NCBI GenBank assembly: GCA_003249255.1
Contig: QKJP01000026.1
Coordinates: 124,001 to 188,000 of the forward strand
Length of the DNA stretch: 64,000 bases
Direction of reading: 5' to 3'
Source: Bacteroidales bacterium
GTDB taxonomy: Bacteria > Bacteroidota > Bacteroidia > Bacteroidales > Marinilabiliaceae
Shown: one piece after another, positions 52,688-60,804 of the stretch
Layout of the letters: each line of letters begins with the position of its first letter
How positions within the stretch are numbered: the stretch's first letter is position 1
Notes under the pieces: model-generated
Database searches by the model: none
Told to the model about the DNA's origin: nothing
What the model saw: the letters and a program-made list of their open reading frames with translations, nothing else
Program-made: the position numbers and the translations under genes

Positions 52688-52860
52688 ATTATGGCAGGTC
52701 TTCTGGCTTTCCCATTTCATCTACCTTCCCTTCTTAAACCAGAAAGTGGTTTTCTTGATGAAATTAATCTCTTGCGAGATTAGGATTACAGCTGCGGGGA
52801 CAGCTCCGAACTTTTCATAACTGAATCATCGGATTCCCTTTTAAGCATAAGCACCATAAT
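52688..52860 (-). promoter_or_regulatory. Cobalamin (B12) riboswitch
   Basis: On the minus strand the order is GGTGC (52851-52855), the AAAAGGGAA segment, the CCCCGCAGCTGTAA core (about 52786-52800) and the B12-box-like AGCCAGAAGACCTGCC (about 52692-52707), as in class I cobalamin riboswitches. It lies about 110 nt before cobT, and a TACTTTTG -7 box lies just upstream at 52867-52874. Loss of B12 should allow cobT-cobU expression. Confidence 0.93.
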
Positions 52861-52866
52861 TGCTTA

Positions 52867-52874
52867 CAAAAGTA
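52867..52874 (-). promoter_or_regulatory. -7 box of the cob operon
   Basis: TACTTTTG on the minus strand puts the transcript start near 52860, just before the riboswitch. No clear -33 element. Confidence 0.5.
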
Positions 52875-52897
52875 AAATATTATTTGGAAAGAACTTA

Positions 52898-54259
52898 TTA
52901 TACTTTTCCTTTAAAACTGTAACCTAAAGATTCGATGCATTGCATAATGCTATTGTCTTCAATATCATCTCCGGTAATTGTAACGCTATTGTTTTTGGGG
53001 TCAGCACTAACAGTTTTTATACCTTTTATTTGGCCGAGGTTTTTTTCTACACTAGCCTTGCAATGACTGCACGTCATACCTTCTACATGATAGGTTTTGC
53101 TGTTTATTGGTTTTAAGTTGTCAAATGAAAAATTTAAACTAGGAGTAGCCGTTTTAAAAACCGGTGAATTATCATTTGTAGATAATACAGAAGTTGCAAG
53201 TTGTTCTGTTTTGATTAAGTTTAGTTTACTCTTCTTATTTCTTAAGTAGGCTTGAATATAGCCATTGCTGATTAAACCCACTAAAAGTATGGTAGATGCG
53301 ATTTGAAACCACTGTGGTAGTAATTCGTGGTGGTGAACGTGATGAAGGTTTTCTGCACTTAATAAAAACCATTCTTCAGGTAAGAATGTATTGATTAAGA
53401 ATCCAAAAGCCAATGCGCCTAAAATGATTGACCCCAAATAGGATACTAAGGTTTTGTTGCCAAAAACTTTTTTAATGATGGTAATGGTTGCTGCATTTGT
53501 TGCCGGACCTGCCATTAATAATACCAAGGCCGCTCCGGGTGATAGTCCTTTAAGCATTAATACAGCTGCAATGGGTACCGATGCTGTTGCACATAGATAT
53601 AAAGGAACTGAGGCAACTAATACAACAAGCATACTTAATAGATCATTACTCAGGTATTGGGTAAAAAAGTCATCCGGAATAAGAACCGAAAGAGCTGCTG
53701 CTATTAAAATTCCAATCATTAACCATTTGGCAATGTCCATCAAAAAATCATGAAAACCGTATTTTAATACCCCCATAAGTCCACTTTTTGTACCCATCTT
53801 ATCTTTGTCACAACCTTGTGTCGTTGTCGAAGAATTAACCGTTTCATTTTTTGCATAAAAGTTTGTGGCAGCACCTCCTAATACGCCAGTAATCAAGGCT
53901 ACAAAAACTCTAATTATAGCAAATGGCAGACCCAAAAGGGAATAGGTGACCATAATGGAATCAACTCCTGTTTGCGGTGTAGAAATAAGGAAAGAAACAC
54001 TTGATCCTTTTGAAGCTCCATTTCGGTAAAAGGATATTCCGGTTGGAATAACGCCACAGGAACATAAGGGTAGAGGAATGCCTAAAATGGCTGTGTTTAT
54101 AACTGATCCCCAATTGCTTTTTCCCATGTATCTGTCAATCCATCTCTGAGGAAACCAAACTTTTAAAATTCCTGCAAATAGAAAACCTAACAGCAGATAG
54201 GGTGACATTGCGTTTAATAGGTCGTAAAGACTAAAAATAAAATCAACAAGGTATTTCAT
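52898..54259 (-). CDS. Permease with C-terminal HMA domain (SO_0444-type Cu/Zn efflux)
   Basis: The frame extends to 54343, but the ATG at 54259 (MKYLVDFIFSLYDLLNAMSPYLLLG) is the typical start, giving 453 residues. A DUF318/ArsP-like permease with about eight to ten membrane helices and the PLCSCGVIPTG motif (a cysteine pair likely to bind metal), followed by a C-terminal heavy-metal-associated domain (GMTCSHCKASVEKNL). Family members export copper or zinc. It is a single gene between a lolA terminator and the cobalamin riboswitch. Confidence 0.88.
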   Translation of the reverse strand: MKYLVDFIFSLYDLLNAMSPYLLLGFLFAGILKVWFPQRWIDRYMGKSNWGSVINTAILGIPLPLCSCGVIPTGISFYRNGASKGSSVSFLISTPQTGVDSIMVTYSLLGLPFAIIRVFVALITGVLGGAATNFYAKNETVNSSTTTQGCDKDKMGTKSGLMGVLKYGFHDFLMDIAKWLMIGILIAAALSVLIPDDFFTQYLSNDLLSMLVVLVASVPLYLCATASVPIAAVLMLKGLSPGAALVLLMAGPATNAATITIIKKVFGNKTLVSYLGSIILGALAFGFLINTFLPEEWFLLSAENLHHVHHHELLPQWFQIASTILLVGLISNGYIQAYLRNKKSKLNLIKTEQLATSVLSTNDNSPVFKTATPSLNFSFDNLKPINSKTYHVEGMTCSHCKASVEKNLGQIKGIKTVSADPKNNSVTITGDDIEDNSIMQCIESLGYSFKGKV

Positions 54260-54330
54260 GATTGATAATTTAAATCCTAAAATAAAACAATTGAAGTCTG
54301 TGTTAAGTTGAAAGGATAGTGCAAAGATAA

Positions 54331-54356
54331 AAAAAAGACTCACATTTATGCGAGTC
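54331..54356 (-). terminator. Terminator after lolA
   Basis: On the minus strand an 8-bp stem with one mismatch (54349-54356 with 54337-54344) and a 4-nt loop is followed by T's. Confidence 0.75.
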
Positions 54357-54384
54357 TATATATATCTAAATTTATAAATATGAA

Positions 54385-55029
54385 TTATCTCATATCTATT
54401 ACATCTACATTCGGATTGGCAGCTTTATCGAAAACAAATGTTTTATCATCGATTGCGTGGTTAACTTTCATGTCTTTTACAATGATGGTGTAATTGTTTC
54501 CATCTTTATTAACCTGTCTGATGGAATAAATATTCATTTCATCTTTTAAAATCAAAAGCTTTATGCGTGAGTATGGTTTATCTCTGTTTTCGGGGTAGAG
54601 GTCTATTTCATAAATGGCTTTTCCGTCGGCAGTGCCTTCTCCAATAAAATTATATTTAAATCCTTTTTCGTAGCTTGAGAAAATAGTTGCCGGATTTAAC
54701 GTTTCTTCATCTTCCGGATCTGGCTCTGAAATGTTAACTTCCTCAGCATCTAGCATGTGCGTATACAATACCGTTCCATCGTAGTAGGTGTTTACCGACA
54801 TGAGAGAAACTTTGTATTTGTCACCTTTTATCGAAATCGAACCATTGTATTGTTCTTTGATGTCCTCTTGTAGGTTTTCCATGGTGAAGCTAAATTTGGC
54901 TTCAATGGTTTTGTATGCTTTAGTTTGAGCGGTTAATTTATCCAATATGCCTTTGGCTTTTTCTGAACTTTGACCCATCATAGCCATGGATAAAGCAAAG
55001 AATGAAAATAAAGCAATAAGATTTTTCAT
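54385..55029 (-). CDS. LolA-like outer-membrane lipoprotein carrier
   Basis: A 214-residue periplasmic protein: signal peptide (MKNLIALFSFFALSMAMMGQ) and a LolA half-barrel (IEAKFSFTMENLQEDIKEQY, KGDKYKVSLMSVNTYYDG, then IDDKTFVFDKAANPNVDVID). It carries lipoproteins across the periplasm, or has a related lipid-carrier role. It follows ftsK by 58 bp and has its own promoter there. This ftsK-lolA order is common in Bacteroidota. Confidence 0.9.
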   Translation of the reverse strand: MKNLIALFSFFALSMAMMGQSSEKAKGILDKLTAQTKAYKTIEAKFSFTMENLQEDIKEQYNGSISIKGDKYKVSLMSVNTYYDGTVLYTHMLDAEEVNISEPDPEDEETLNPATIFSSYEKGFKYNFIGEGTADGKAIYEIDLYPENRDKPYSRIKLLILKDEMNIYSIRQVNKDGNNYTIIVKDMKVNHAIDDKTFVFDKAANPNVDVIDMR

Positions 55030-55077
55030 AATTAATATGTTTTGATTTTGTGTTTTTTGATTCTACAATTTTTATTC

Positions 55078-55107
55078 CAAAGTTATGTTAAGATCGCAAT
55101 TGGTCAA
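55078..55107 (-). promoter_or_regulatory. Promoter of the LolA-like gene
   Basis: On the minus strand TTG (55105-55107), 19 bp, TAACTTTG (55078-55085). It overlaps the end of ftsK, so lolA can be expressed apart from it. Confidence 0.6.
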
Positions 55108-57577
55108 GAATACGTTCTAATTCTTGTTCATCTGAAACCAAAACTTTTCTGGCTTTACTCCCTTCAAAAGGACCCACAATGTTTGCAGCCTCCAATTGAT
55201 CTATTATTCTTCCGGCTCGATTGTACCCGATTGAAAAACGACGTTGTATTAAGGATGTAGAGCCCGATTGGTTTAACACCACTATTTTAGCAGCTTCATC
55301 AAAAATTGCGTCACGTTTACTCATGTCGACATCTCCAGGTTCATTGCCCGAGTTTTCACTGCCTTGATATTCAGGTAGCATAAAGGCCGATGCATAGCCT
55401 CTTTGTTCACCAATAAAGTCTGTTATTGCTTCTACTTCAGGAGTATCCACAAAAGCACATTGGACTCGGATAATGTCACTACCCTGACTAATTAACATGT
55501 CTCCTCGACCAATTAATTGATTCGCACCCGGTGCATCAAGAATGGTGCGCGAGTCAATCATGGACGCTACTTTAAATGCAATACGGGTCGGGAAGTTAGC
55601 TTTGATCGATCCGGTAATAATATTGGTAGATGGACGCTGGGTTGCAATAATCATGTGGATACCCACAGCACGAGCCAACTGGGCAATACGTGCAATTGGT
55701 ATTTCGACTTCTTTACCCGCTGTCATAATAAGGTCTGCAAACTCATCTACAATCACAACAATGTAAGGTAAAAAACGGTGACCTTTTTCCGGATTAAGTT
55801 TTCGTTTAACAAATTTATGGTTGTATTCCTTCAGGTTTCTCGCATGTGCTTTTTTCAATAAGTCATAGCGGTCATCCATCTCAATACAACAAGAGTTTAA
55901 GGTGTTAACTACTTTTTGTACATCTGTAATAATAGCCTCTTCTTCATCCGGCATTTTAGATAAGAAGTGTCGTTCTATTTTAGAATAAATACTAAGCTCT
56001 ACTTTTTTGGGATCCACCATTACAAATTTTAGTTGAGATGGATGTTTTTTATAAAGCAAAGAGGTTATTATCGCATTAATACCTACCGATTTACCCTGAC
56101 CTGTTGCTCCGGCAACCAGTAAGTGTGGCGCTTTTGCTAAATCGAAAACAAATGTTTCGTTTGAAATGGTTTTGCCCAAACACACGGGTAAATCATAGGT
56201 TGTTTGCTGAAATTTCTTGGACGAAATGATTGATTTCATCGAAACAACATCCGGAGAAGAGTTTGGAACCTCAATACCAATTGTTCCTTTTCCCGGGATT
56301 GGGGCTATAATCCGAATTCCAAGCGCAGCTAATGATAGTGCAATGTCATCTTCTAAACCTTTTATCTTTGAGATGCGTGTACCCGGAGCCGGAACAATTT
56401 CATATAACGTGACTGTTGGACCAATGGTGGCTTTAATGTTTTCAATGGTGATTTTGTAATGCTCCAGTGTGCGAACAATGTTTTCTTTATTTTGGTTAAG
56501 TTCCTCCATGCTAACTTGTTTGTTGCTGGAGCCATGAGGGTCAAGTAGATCAATAGGAGGAAGTTGGTAGGATGATAAATCCAATGTTGGATCATAATCT
56601 CCTAAAGCATCTTGGTTGTTTTCTTCATAGGTTTCTTCTTCTTCGAATTGTTCAATTTTAAGGTCAAGGCCATTATCTGAAGGAATTATTTTTTCAAAAG
56701 TATCTTCATGTTGCGCTGAGCTGATGGTCTCTAATTGAATGTTATGTGTGGTCTTAGTTGTTGTTTCAGGTTCTTTATGGATAGCTTGAGAGATGTCAAA
56801 TTCGATAGGCTCTTCTGTCGGAAATAAAGATTCTAATTCTTGATTGTTGTTCTCCTCTGTGATCGAATACTCTTCGGTTTCAAGTTCATCTTCCTCCTCC
56901 AGATGATCTGTTAAAACTGCAGCTTCATTGTTTTCAACTTCAGTTTCTAAGCCTTGAGGCTGTTTCTTGATTAACTGGTTAACTTTATGGTAGAATGTAT
57001 CAAAAGTGAATGATAAGTAGGTTATTAAAGAAGCGAGAAGTAATATAATAACTCCCGCATTTCCAATGGCTGCTTTTATCCATTTACTCATGTAATAACC
57101 ATGAGTTCCACCTAATAATAAAAATTGGTTATTGATGTCAGCAATAAAAATAAAGCCCATGGCAATGGAGAACCAAATCGATATAATAAAAGAGTGGATA
57201 AAGGCCTTTTTCAATGAGATTAATTTGATGCCCAATAATCTAAATCCGATAAGAAATAGTAGGTATAAAATAGCAAACGCTGATAAGCCAATTCCTTGGT
57301 TTATAAGAGTATCTGCGATGTAGGCGCCCAGTTTGCCGGTCCAGTTTTCAACCGTAATATCAGAGCTGGTAATCAGGTCCCACCACGAAAGATCAAATTT
57401 GCTTTTATCGGCAAAGCCGGTGAATAAAAATGAAACGAAGGCTAATAACAAATAGATGGAACTAAAAAGAGTGATAAGTCCTGTAATGAACTTCGTTTTT
57501 AATCCTTTTAATCCGTCTCTCCAGTCATTTATATTGGTGTTAGTTTTTTTTTTGTTATCTCTTTTCTGTTTTGGCAT
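55088..57577 (-). CDS. ftsK: DNA translocase FtsK
   Basis: An 829-residue membrane-anchored ATPase that moves DNA at the division septum and activates Xer recombination. Four membrane segments lie in the first 190 residues, then a Glu-rich linker (about 205-330), the alpha/beta motor with Walker A GATGQGKSVGIN and Walker B VVIVDEFADLIM, and a C-terminal gamma winged-helix (TSLIQRRFSIGYNRAGRII). The short linker is typical of Bacteroidota. A TATTTTTG -7 box lies on the minus strand at 57612-57619. xerD is at 21937. Confidence 0.97.
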   Translation of the reverse strand: MPKQKRDNKKKTNTNINDWRDGLKGLKTKFITGLITLFSSIYLLLAFVSFLFTGFADKSKFDLSWWDLITSSDITVENWTGKLGAYIADTLINQGIGLSAFAILYLLFLIGFRLLGIKLISLKKAFIHSFIISIWFSIAMGFIFIADINNQFLLLGGTHGYYMSKWIKAAIGNAGVIILLLASLITYLSFTFDTFYHKVNQLIKKQPQGLETEVENNEAAVLTDHLEEEDELETEEYSITEENNNQELESLFPTEEPIEFDISQAIHKEPETTTKTTHNIQLETISSAQHEDTFEKIIPSDNGLDLKIEQFEEEETYEENNQDALGDYDPTLDLSSYQLPPIDLLDPHGSSNKQVSMEELNQNKENIVRTLEHYKITIENIKATIGPTVTLYEIVPAPGTRISKIKGLEDDIALSLAALGIRIIAPIPGKGTIGIEVPNSSPDVVSMKSIISSKKFQQTTYDLPVCLGKTISNETFVFDLAKAPHLLVAGATGQGKSVGINAIITSLLYKKHPSQLKFVMVDPKKVELSIYSKIERHFLSKMPDEEEAIITDVQKVVNTLNSCCIEMDDRYDLLKKAHARNLKEYNHKFVKRKLNPEKGHRFLPYIVVIVDEFADLIMTAGKEVEIPIARIAQLARAVGIHMIIATQRPSTNIITGSIKANFPTRIAFKVASMIDSRTILDAPGANQLIGRGDMLISQGSDIIRVQCAFVDTPEVEAITDFIGEQRGYASAFMLPEYQGSENSGNEPGDVDMSKRDAIFDEAAKIVVLNQSGSTSLIQRRFSIGYNRAGRIIDQLEAANIVGPFEGSKARKVLVSDEQELERILDQLRS

Positions 57578-57733
57578 AGAGCTTATAAATTGATGGCTGT
57601 TTTGATGGTCACAAAAATAATTAATTACACTTTTTAAATTCTCTAATCTCTAAATAGATTTCAGAAATTTATTAAGTGCTTAGAAACTAAACGAAAAATG
57701 CGCGCGAATAATTACGGAAATAAGAGAAATCTA

Positions 57734-58417
57734 TTATTGTAGTAACGTTGTTACAAGATCCCTGATGTCATTCGGGTTAGATTGCTCGTAGGATTCAGGA
57801 ACATTAAAAGCATCAGCTGATATTGGAGAGTATATTACTTCATCAGCTTCAAGATTTAGATACAAATCTTTGTATTTTATTGAAAACTGCAATAGCGTTC
57901 CAGGGATTTTTTCAAAAGGCGTGTTGCGGTTTGCGGCCGGAAGATCAATGTCGGTACAATACCACACTTCTGTTTCATTATTTTCTGCTCCTGGATAATG
58001 TAAAGTTGCTCTTTTACAGGGGTGACCGGCAATGATTTTACTCGCTTTTTTATCAAATTTGATTTTTGGATTTCCCAATTCTGTAAATAAAAACAAGGAT
58101 TCATTTTTATTCATTTTATGAAAAAGCTTCTTGTCAAAAATCTTGAAAAGAGTAAAGCACGTATCTCCTTTTTCTCTACTAATGTATTCTAAGTTATAAA
58201 TGCTGAATTCTCCTTTGATCGAAAGTTTGTAATGGTTTTGGCGATAGATTACTTTCATCTGTGATGGCAAAAAAGTGGAGAAGCCACTTGTCATTTTATC
58301 ACTCGGGTAAGTTATGCGAAAGTTTATTGTTCCTTCACTCGGAGAAGAGCTTTGAGGGCTCTTACAAGCAGTAAAAACAATAGTAGTAATTAATAATAGA
58401 ATTATAGTTTTTCGCAT
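57734..58417 (-). CDS. Lipoprotein of unknown function (GLPGLI/DUF4412-like)
   Basis: A 227-residue lipoprotein with signal MRKTIILLLITTIVFTA and the lipobox cysteine in TACKSP. The mature protein is beta-rich and ends with patterns like EVWYCTDIDLP..FEKIPGTLLQF, recalling the GLPGLI or DUF4412 families, which are secreted Bacteroidota proteins without known function. A minus-strand -7 box (TACATTTG, 58450-58457) is upstream. Confidence 0.6.
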   Translation of the reverse strand: MRKTIILLLITTIVFTACKSPQSSSPSEGTINFRITYPSDKMTSGFSTFLPSQMKVIYRQNHYKLSIKGEFSIYNLEYISREKGDTCFTLFKIFDKKLFHKMNKNESLFLFTELGNPKIKFDKKASKIIAGHPCKRATLHYPGAENNETEVWYCTDIDLPAANRNTPFEKIPGTLLQFSIKYKDLYLNLEADEVIYSPISADAFNVPESYEQSNPNDIRDLVTTLLQ

Positions 58418-58655
58418 ACCTAGTAAAACAAACCGGTTTTAATTATCCCCAAATGTAATAAAATATGGTAGAGTTCAGATATGTTTTATTGTAGATTTTA
58501 CTTTAGAGTAGACCTGTTTTTGTTTCGTTTGTTGGGTGAGGATGTTGTAAGTTTTTGTTTAGTAGAGTATTGTGTTTGTGGGATGTAAGGTTTGTTAATT
58601 GTATTTTAGAATCTCTTATCGAGGAGATTCAAGGTCTTTTGAAATGAATTTTTAT

Positions 58656-58677
58656 AAAAAATGGGGCACAGGGCCCC
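58656..58677 (-). terminator. Terminator after the EgtD-like gene
   Basis: On the minus strand a 5-bp G+C stem (58673-58677 with 58663-58667) is followed by a T-run; it starts 7 bp after the stop. Confidence 0.7.
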
Positions 58678-58683
58678 GGTAAA

Positions 58684-59673
58684 TTATTTTAATAATCTCA
58701 CAAGCGCATACCAATTTTGGGGGTCATAAATAATTTGCATGATTGATAGGTCACTTTGAAGAATTAGTTCGTAGATGTCATTTTCAGTAAACTTATACGA
58801 GTTTTCAGTATGAATTAATTCTTCTCTGTTGATGCTAATTACTCCGGGGTGAAATGGTGAACGTACATCGATTTGATGGCGTGCCTTAAGATTCATTTCT
58901 ATCCTGCGTTTTTCATCATTATAAAAAGCATTGTGCTCAAAGTATGTCGTAGGGATATCCGTTTTTAAAAAGCTGTTAACAACTCGAATGATATTTCGGT
59001 TAAACGATTCGGTAAACATTTGGCTGTCATTGTAGGCCTTTACCATGATGTTTGAATCTTTTACCATATCTACACCAATTAATAATTCATCATTTTTTTT
59101 CATCGATTGACCTATGCGATAAAAAATAGCTTGGGCTTGGAAAGGTTCAAGGTTTCCTATTCGATTGCCAAATAAGAAATAAATCCTTTTTTGATTTTCA
59201 TTTAGAGGAGGCAAACTTTGGGTGTAATCAGCAAAAAATGGTTGGATATTTAAATTTGGGAATTCATATCTTAAATTAAACTCGACCAAATCAATGGATT
59301 CCTTGTTGAAAGCTGTAGGTACATATTGAATTGTTCCGATTTGGTATTTAGATAGGAAATTAAAAATAATTGAAGCCTTTCCGCCATCGCCGGATTCTAA
59401 ATCTACTATTTCAACATTTCTTAATTTGCCATAGTATGATTTACTCAGTTTTTTTAAAAGTTGTTTCTCTATTCTATCTAAATAATATTCTGGTGTTTGA
59501 GATATGAGTTTAAATATTTTTATTCCTGTGTTATCGTATAGAAATTTATGGGGGATATATTTTCTGCTTGAACTTAAGCCATTTATGATCTCTTTTCGTA
59601 ACTCAAAGATATTACCTTCTTTAATCAATGGTTGTTGATAACCAACTTGTGTTGGATTGATATGGCTTTCCAT
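58684..59673 (-). CDS. EgtD-like histidine N-alpha-methyltransferase family protein
   Basis: A 329-residue protein of the Methyltransf_33 family. The hallmark block SSRKYIPHKFLYDNTGIKIFKLISQTPEYYLDRIE matches the EgtD start, with the later FLFGNRIGNLEPFQA and the final family helix. The SAM motif reads VDLESGDGGKA in place of the usual ELGSGSSxKT. EgtD trimethylates histidine in ergothioneine synthesis; here no egtB gene is nearby, so the substrate may be different. Single gene with its own terminator. Confidence 0.8.
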   Translation of the reverse strand: MESHINPTQVGYQQPLIKEGNIFELRKEIINGLSSSRKYIPHKFLYDNTGIKIFKLISQTPEYYLDRIEKQLLKKLSKSYYGKLRNVEIVDLESGDGGKASIIFNFLSKYQIGTIQYVPTAFNKESIDLVEFNLRYEFPNLNIQPFFADYTQSLPPLNENQKRIYFLFGNRIGNLEPFQAQAIFYRIGQSMKKNDELLIGVDMVKDSNIMVKAYNDSQMFTESFNRNIIRVVNSFLKTDIPTTYFEHNAFYNDEKRRIEMNLKARHQIDVRSPFHPGVISINREELIHTENSYKFTENDIYELILQSDLSIMQIIYDPQNWYALVRLLK

Positions 59674-59912
59674 GGGCTTAAGTTTTGAGTTGTACTTAAA
59701 TGCTGTTAATCATCTAATGACATATTTTACGCATCGAAGATTACATAGAGAGCAATAAAAGATATTAGAAGAATTTTGTCAAGTTACTTGGGTCGTTGGG
59801 GTATAGACAAAACTTATCTTTGCTTTGGAATGTTTTAGTATATAGTTACTTAGTGGATGGTAGATTTGTGTGGCATTTTGATGAATACTTCGAATGCTGT
59901 GATTGAATAAGT

Positions 59913-60626
59913 TTAGAAATTATTTGCCAATACTTTAGCCGACATTAACAAGGTTACTGTCATTATGCCTAAAGTGAATATCAAGAGGTTTTGTTGAGAA
60001 AAAGTACCGGCTAATCCTGTTTTTAGTACGCGTTTGTTGTGGTAAGTAACCGTTATGTAACGTGGGATAAATTTTAAATACAATTCATAAATTAAGTAAC
60101 CTAAGATTATTCCTAACGTTAAGCCACCTAGGATATCTCCGGGGAAATGCACACCGATATAGATTCTGGAGAAGGCATTGATGCTTGCCCACACCATAAC
60201 GCTCCACGTGTAATATGTATTCCGAAAGAGAAAGGATGTGAAAGTTGCTAATCCAAATGAATTTGCAGCATGAGAAGATACGAAACCGTATAAACCACCT
60301 CTTTTTTCATTGACTAAGTGGATAATGTTTTGTAAAAGTGGATCGTGGCTGGGTCTAAGTCGCTCAAAAAAAACTTTCATGAAGCCTGATGAAATTCTGT
60401 CACACAAAGTAATTAGCAAGGCAATGGCGAGTAGAGTTACGAACCCCTTTGTGCCATGGTTTTTAAAAATAATATAAGCAATGGTAAGGTAAAATGGTAA
60501 CCAAACTTCTTTACTCGTAAACAACCAAAAAAAAGCATCCCAATATGACGTGTGATGACTGTTAAGCGCCATTAGTATAGTAGTATCTAATTGAATTAAG
60601 TGTTCCAGTAAACCCATATTGTCCAT
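59913..60626 (-). CDS. PAP2-family membrane phosphatase
   Basis: A 237-residue membrane phosphatase with about six helices. The three conserved motifs are KVFFERLRPSHDP, SSHAANSFG and SRIYIGVHFPGDILGG. The second motif has Ser-Ser-His in place of Pro-Ser-Gly-His. Substrates in the family are undecaprenyl pyrophosphate, phosphatidic acid or lipid A phosphate; this one cannot be placed. No operon partner. Confidence 0.88.
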   Translation of the reverse strand: MDNMGLLEHLIQLDTTILMALNSHHTSYWDAFFWLFTSKEVWLPFYLTIAYIIFKNHGTKGFVTLLAIALLITLCDRISSGFMKVFFERLRPSHDPLLQNIIHLVNEKRGGLYGFVSSHAANSFGLATFTSFLFRNTYYTWSVMVWASINAFSRIYIGVHFPGDILGGLTLGIILGYLIYELYLKFIPRYITVTYHNKRVLKTGLAGTFSQQNLLIFTLGIMTVTLLMSAKVLANNF

Positions 60627-60700
60627 ATTTTGGTACGAAATAAGTTATTTTATTTGAACAAATAAAAAAATGTGGAGTTCTATTGTCGACTTTATTGATC

Positions 60701-60734
60701 TTTTCGTCTAACTCAGGATAATTGACTATATTTG
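60701..60734 (+). promoter_or_regulatory. Promoter of the DUF5686 gene
   Basis: TTTTC (60701-60705), 21 bp, TATATTTG (60727-60734), 71 bp before the start codon. Confidence 0.5.
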
Positions 60735-60804
60735 CGCCCGTAATTTGTGGATAGATAATTTATTCTGAGAGATTTAATAGGGCCTATCACACCTTAAGCT
60801 GTTT

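Noticed and set aside
54260-54343. N-terminal extension of the permease
   Set aside because: It overlaps the lolA terminator; the usual permease start is the ATG at 54259.
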